This document shows positions 60,603 through 64,000 of a DNA stretch of 64,000 bases, piece by piece. Numbering within the stretch: the first letter of the stretch is position 1; each line of letters opens with the position of its first letter. Below the pieces are notes generated by a model. The model saw nothing but the letters and a program-made list of their open reading frames with translations, was not told the origin of the DNA and did not search any database. The stretch is from VRUE01 sp963725085 (GTDB lineage: Bacteria; Actinomycetota; Thermoleophilia; Solirubrobacterales; 70-9): NCBI GenBank assembly GCA_963725085.1, contig CAVRXM010000004.1, positions 1 to 64,000 on the forward strand, read 5' to 3'. The position numbers were made by a program, and so were the translations under genes.

Positions 60603-62271
60603 GTGGAGGCTCTGACCGCCGGCCATCCCGCCAGCAAGCACTCAAAAATGCACTCGACCAGCAACAGCCACGTCGAAACCGCCCTCCCGGAGCCCCCACC
60701 GCGGAGCGAAGCGGTCGTCCAGGACCGCCCGACGCTGGGAAGCCTGCCGCGCGCCAGGAGAAGGCCCGAGCGGTGGCTGGTCCCGGCAATCGACTTCGTC
60801 TCCTCCTCGCTCGTCCTCACGATCGTCGCCCTGCTCGACGGAGCCGCGGTCTTCCCCGCCCTTCCCGTCGCGCCGCTGGTGCTGCTGGGCCTCTACGGGA
60901 TCCTCGGCGTCTACGGCGCCCGGCCCTCCTCGCAGGCGCTCGGCGAAGAAGACGGCCCCGCCTGGCCGGTGATCCGGATCCTGATGGCGGCCGGCTTCGT
61001 CTGGTCGGCCTCGCTGATCACCGATCTCTCGACCACGGCGCAGCTCTCGCTCTGGCTCGGGCTTCGTCCTGCTCGACAACGTCGGGCGGGCGCTGGGCGG
61101 GCGCCATATCCGCAAGCTCGACGGCATCGAGCGCTGGGTCCTGGTCGGCGAAAACTCGACCACGGAGCGGCTCAAGGCCTACAAACCCCTGCGGGAGCGG
61201 GCGACGATCGTTTGCACCGTCACCCCCGACTCAGATGACTCGAGGCCGGCCGACCGCGGCGCCGCGCTCGAGATCGTCGACCGCTACCACGCCAACCGGG
61301 TCGTGATCGCCAGCCGCCACGCCGACGACGAGGGGCTGCTCGACGTCGTCCGGGCCTTCAAGTCGACCGGGGTGCCGGTCAGCCTGCTGCCGCGGCCCCT
61401 TGACCTGCTCGACGCCCCGGTGGTCACGCCGAGCCAGGTCGGCGGCGTCCCCCTGATCGACGTCGAAACCCTCGCCGCCCGTCAGAGCCTGCCCTACGAG
61501 GGCCCCGACAGGCGCCGCGACCGGAAAACGAAGGTCAGCGTCGTCGTCCCGGCGATCAACGAGGCGGCCAACATCGGCCACGTGCTCGCCCAGCTTCCGG
61601 ACGACCTGCACGAGGTGATCCTCGTCGACGGCAACTCCGAAGACGAAACGGTCGATGCCGCCCGCCACGCCTATCCCGACATCCGGGTCTTCACCCAGAA
61701 CGGCCGCGGCAAGGGCGACGCCCTGCGCACCGGCTTCGCCGCCGTCACCGGCAATGTTGTCGTGATGCTCGATGCCGACGGCTCGGCCGATCCGGCCGAG
61801 ATCCCGCGCTTCATCGAGGCGCTCGAGGCCGGCGCCGACTTCGCCAAGGGCTCGCGCTTCCTCCACGGCGGCGGCAGCGCCGACATCACCCCGCTGCGCA
61901 AGCTCGGCAACGCCTTCCTCAGCGGCACCGCCAACGTCCTCCACGGCACCCACTTCACCGACCTCTGCTACGGCTACAACGCCTTCTGGGCGCGCTGCCT
62001 GCCCTTCATCTCGCTCGACGCGCCGGGCTTCGAGGTCGAGACCCTGATCAACCTCCGAATCGCCTCCTCGGGGATGAAGATCACCGAGGTGCCGAGCTAC
62101 GAGGAGAACCGGATCTCGGGGCAGAGCAACCTCAACACGATCCGCGACGGCTTCCGCGTCCTCGGCACGATCTTCCAGGAGGCCCGCCGGCGCCGCTTGA
62201 TCGACCGCGGCGGCGGCCACCCCGAGCCCGAGGCGGAGGCCGCACCCAGGAAGGCCGTCGCAGCGGCCTGA
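60603..62271 (+). CDS. fusion of a sugar-transferase-like membrane/CoA-binding domain with a GT2 glycosyltransferase (one frameshift)
   Basis: The N-terminal ~150 residues contain several hydrophobic helices (VPAIDFVSSSLVLTIVALLD, LPVAPLVLLGLYGILGVYGA). Then a Rossmann-like segment follows: LDGIERWVLVGENSTTERLKAYKPLRE, DRYHANRVVIASRHADDE, as in the front part of polyprenyl glycosylphosphotransferases. A G inserted near 61070 breaks the frame. The C-terminal part is a complete GT2: VSVVVPAINEAANIGHVLAQ, VILVDGNSEDETVDAARHA, NVVVMLDADGSADPAEIPRF, YGYNAFWARCLPF. GTG start, about 555 residues. Joining these two modules in one chain is uncommon. Confidence 0.75.
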
Positions 62272-62286
62272 CGGGCCGTCCCCCGC

Positions 62287-63381
62287 TCAGCCGGGGGCCG
62301 GCGGGCGGATCGGCGATTCTGCGATACCGCCGAAGATGTTCGGGCGGTAGGCCCGGTTCCGGATCCCCTTCTTGAACGCGTTTTGAGCCTTGCGCGAGGA
62401 GGTCTCGATCGGCCACCCGGTCCCGCGATCTTCGAGGTCGTGCCAGACGACCGCGCGGACCTTGCGGTAGCGGGTGCGGACCTTCTTCAGCATGTCCTTG
62501 ATCCAGGCGGCCTTCGACCCCCCCTTGTCGGTGGACGCGATCTCGGCGATCATCACCGGCTTATTCGGGGCAAGCCTGAGGATCTGCTTGTAGGTGCGGT
62601 GGTAGATCTTGTTGAAGCTCAGCCAGCCGGGAGAGCCGTTCCTGATGCCCCAGTTGAACCCGTCGAGGCAGGTCCAGTCGACATAGCGATTGCCCGGGTA
62701 GAGCGGCCCGAGCTTTGCCAGTTCGCCGTAGATGTTGACGTTGGGGCACCAGACCCAGCTCACGTTCGTGGCCCCGGCCGCGGCGAAGATGTCGTGGACG
62801 TGGCGCCAGGCGGCGACGAATTCCCCGCGCTTGTTCCCGTTGACCCCCTCGTCCCAGGGGAACCAGAACCCGTTCATCTCCCAGTTGAAGCGGAGGAAGA
62901 AGGGGTGGCCCCATTCCTTCGCCTTGGCGGCGAAGTACTGGAGGTAGCTGTCGAAGCTGCCGTCGATGATCCGAGCGAGTCGGAAGGCCGGTTGATCGAC
63001 GCTCGGCGGGCTCGCAGTCGAGTTCAGGCTGAGCACGGGGACCGCCCCGTAGGAGCGGACGTTTTCCAACGGCGTCATGGGAAAGTGGGTCATCACGCAG
63101 GTCGTCGAGCATTCGGCGAACGGCTGCGAGAACTCGATCATCGAGAGGCCCTTCCCACCCACGACCCGCTGGAACTTCTGGACGGCGTTCATGTCCCAGG
63201 GGGCGGCTTCCCCGGTGATCTGGGGCCCGATCTGCGCTCCCCAGTAGAGCGAGGCCGGCTTCTTCGCGGCGGCGCCCGACGGCGCGGCGGCGAGGGCGAG
63301 GAGAGCGGCGCAGACCATCAGGCCCAGCGCCAGCGATGGACGCAGCCTGGTTTGCAGGGGGTTTTTCGGTGTCAGGGGCAT
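62287..63381 (-). CDS. secreted glycoside hydrolase family 26-like enzyme
   Basis: 364 residues with signal peptide (ALGLMVCAALLALAAAPSGAAA). GH26-like TIM barrel: ASLYWGAQIGPQITGEAAPW, FLRFNWEMNGFWFPWDEG (acid/base Glu in NWEMNG), YVDWTCLDGFNWGI and KPVMIAEIASTDKGGSKAAW (nucleophile Glu in IAEIAST). Family members cut beta-mannan or related glycans; the exact substrate is open. It is followed by a paralog in the same direction 100 nt further on, and faces the polysaccharide glycosyltransferase, which suggests a role in processing the cell's own exopolysaccharide. Confidence 0.85.
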   Translation of the reverse strand: MPLTPKNPLQTRLRPSLALGLMVCAALLALAAAPSGAAAKKPASLYWGAQIGPQITGEAAPWDMNAVQKFQRVVGGKGLSMIEFSQPFAECSTTCVMTHFPMTPLENVRSYGAVPVLSLNSTASPPSVDQPAFRLARIIDGSFDSYLQYFAAKAKEWGHPFFLRFNWEMNGFWFPWDEGVNGNKRGEFVAAWRHVHDIFAAAGATNVSWVWCPNVNIYGELAKLGPLYPGNRYVDWTCLDGFNWGIRNGSPGWLSFNKIYHRTYKQILRLAPNKPVMIAEIASTDKGGSKAAWIKDMLKKVRTRYRKVRAVVWHDLEDRGTGWPIETSSRKAQNAFKKGIRNRAYRPNIFGGIAESPIRPPAPG

Positions 63382-63480
63382 CGTCGACTTCGATTCAGGT
63401 AACCCGGCGTGGCGATGAACGCTTCGGCTCCGATCGCAGATCGTGCTTAGAGATGGGTACGGAACAAGATCGCCGGAGGA

Positions 63481-64000
63481 TCAACGCCGCGGGGGACGGA
63501 TCGGGCTTTCGGCCAGGCCGGCAAAGCGGTTGCCGACGTAGATCCCCTTGCGGATCCCGGTGGAAAATGCCCTTGTCGCCCCGAGTGATGTCTCGATCGG
63601 CCAGTCGATCCCGCGATCGATCGAGTCGAACCAGACGAGGCCGCGAACCCGCGGAAATTTGGTCGGAAGGGTGGCGAACATCTGCCGGATCCAGGCGCCC
63701 TTCTGGCCCCCGGCCGTGCCCGACGCCATCTCTCCGAGGAGGACCGGCTTCTTCGGCGCGACCTTCGTCGTCAGCGACTCGTAGGTGGGTCCGAAGATCT
63801 GCGTGAATGACTTCCAGGGATGGGGGTTGACCGCGCTCTTGCCCCAGTTGTAGCCGTCCATGCAGGTCCAATCGACATAGCGGTCTCCGGGGTAGAGCGG
63901 GCGAATGCGGCCGAACCGCTTCTTGTTCGAGTCCGCGAACGGGCACCAGACCCAGGTCGTGTTGGTCGCCCCGGCGGCGCTGAAGATGTCGTGGACGTGG
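63481..64000 (-). CDS. second GH26-like hydrolase, 5' end beyond window
   Basis: The C-terminal 170 residues of a paralog of the preceding gene: HVHDIFSAAGATNTTWVWCP, YPGDRYVDWTCMDGYNWGKS, KPVLLGEMASGTAGGQKGAW (nucleophile Glu in GEMAS), FDSIDRGIDWPIETS, LAESPIRPP. The same SPIRPP ending is used in both copies. The gene is open at 64000 and must continue outside. Tandem duplication is clear. Confidence 0.85.
   Translation of the reverse strand, partial: HVHDIFSAAGATNTTWVWCPFADSNKKRFGRIRPLYPGDRYVDWTCMDGYNWGKSAVNPHPWKSFTQIFGPTYESLTTKVAPKKPVLLGEMASGTAGGQKGAWIRQMFATLPTKFPRVRGLVWFDSIDRGIDWPIETSLGATRAFSTGIRKGIYVGNRFAGLAESPIRPPRR

Overview
The window is high-GC DNA from a bacterial chromosome that looks like a deep-branching actinobacterium, most likely class Thermoleophilia (Solirubrobacterales type). 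The signs are a coenzyme F420 biosynthesis cluster, an actinobacterial-style ethylmalonyl-CoA (EMC) pathway, a secreted protein of the 'MRPKLTYANV' decapeptide-repeat kind, several large secreted beta-propeller/beta-helix proteins, and very frequent leaderless promoters (TANNNT about 6-10 nt before ATG or GTG). Lineage is inferred from gene content only. A large share of genes (about 20 of 65) carry one or more single-base frameshifts, so the sequence is either a draft with indel errors or contains many decaying genes. Both readings are kept open, and split genes are annotated as one locus.

Layout. 0-2 kb: two NTF2-like proteins (one broken), a small zinc ribbon, tRNA-Pro and tRNA-Gly. 2-9 kb: an MDR oxidoreductase, a PQQ-like repeat lipoprotein, an acyl-CoA carboxylase subunit, an odd tRNA-Trp, and two secreted proteins sharing a C-terminal module. 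9-12 kb: a MerR regulator with a divergent small target gene and a clear operator, a rhodanese, a decapeptide-repeat protein, and two tRNA-Leu. 12-20 kb: acyl-CoA and ketone-body metabolism (MBL hydrolase, acetoacetyl-CoA synthetase, a ruined ABC exporter, carboxyltransferase, HMG-CoA lyase, thioesterase, SDR), consistent with leucine/isoprenoid-acid breakdown. 20-28 kb: F420 genes npdG, fbiA (cofD), fbiD (cofC) and cofE, then an alcohol dehydrogenase, a secreted lyase-like protein, and fbiC (cofG-cofH) interrupted by an 88-nt palindrome carrying a stop codon. 28-35 kb: aquaporin, substrate-binding lipoprotein, mntH/mntR with a double operator, ygfZ, rmuC.

35-58 kb: EMC pathway genes are scattered: ccr, ecm, a MaoC hydratase, an acyl-CoA dehydrogenase and a malyl-CoA lyase. 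Between them lie a broken sugar-dehydrogenase-like secreted protein, clpS, a solitary AbiEi/DUF559 nuclease-like gene exactly bounded by two copies of a 39-nt palindrome, a polysaccharide/glycosylation block (methyltransferase, GT4, polytopic protein, GT2), a long collagen-like protein, and a hipBA toxin-antitoxin pair. 58-64 kb: a beta-helix protein, a two-domain glycosyltransferase and two tandem GH26-like secreted hydrolases, the second cut by the window end.

The strongest unusual signals are the palindrome-bounded DUF559 unit and its third palindrome copy 20 kb away, the palindromic insert in fbiC, the symmetric divergent leaderless promoter of the F420 locus with a probable CTG start, and the window-wide leaderless promoter rule.
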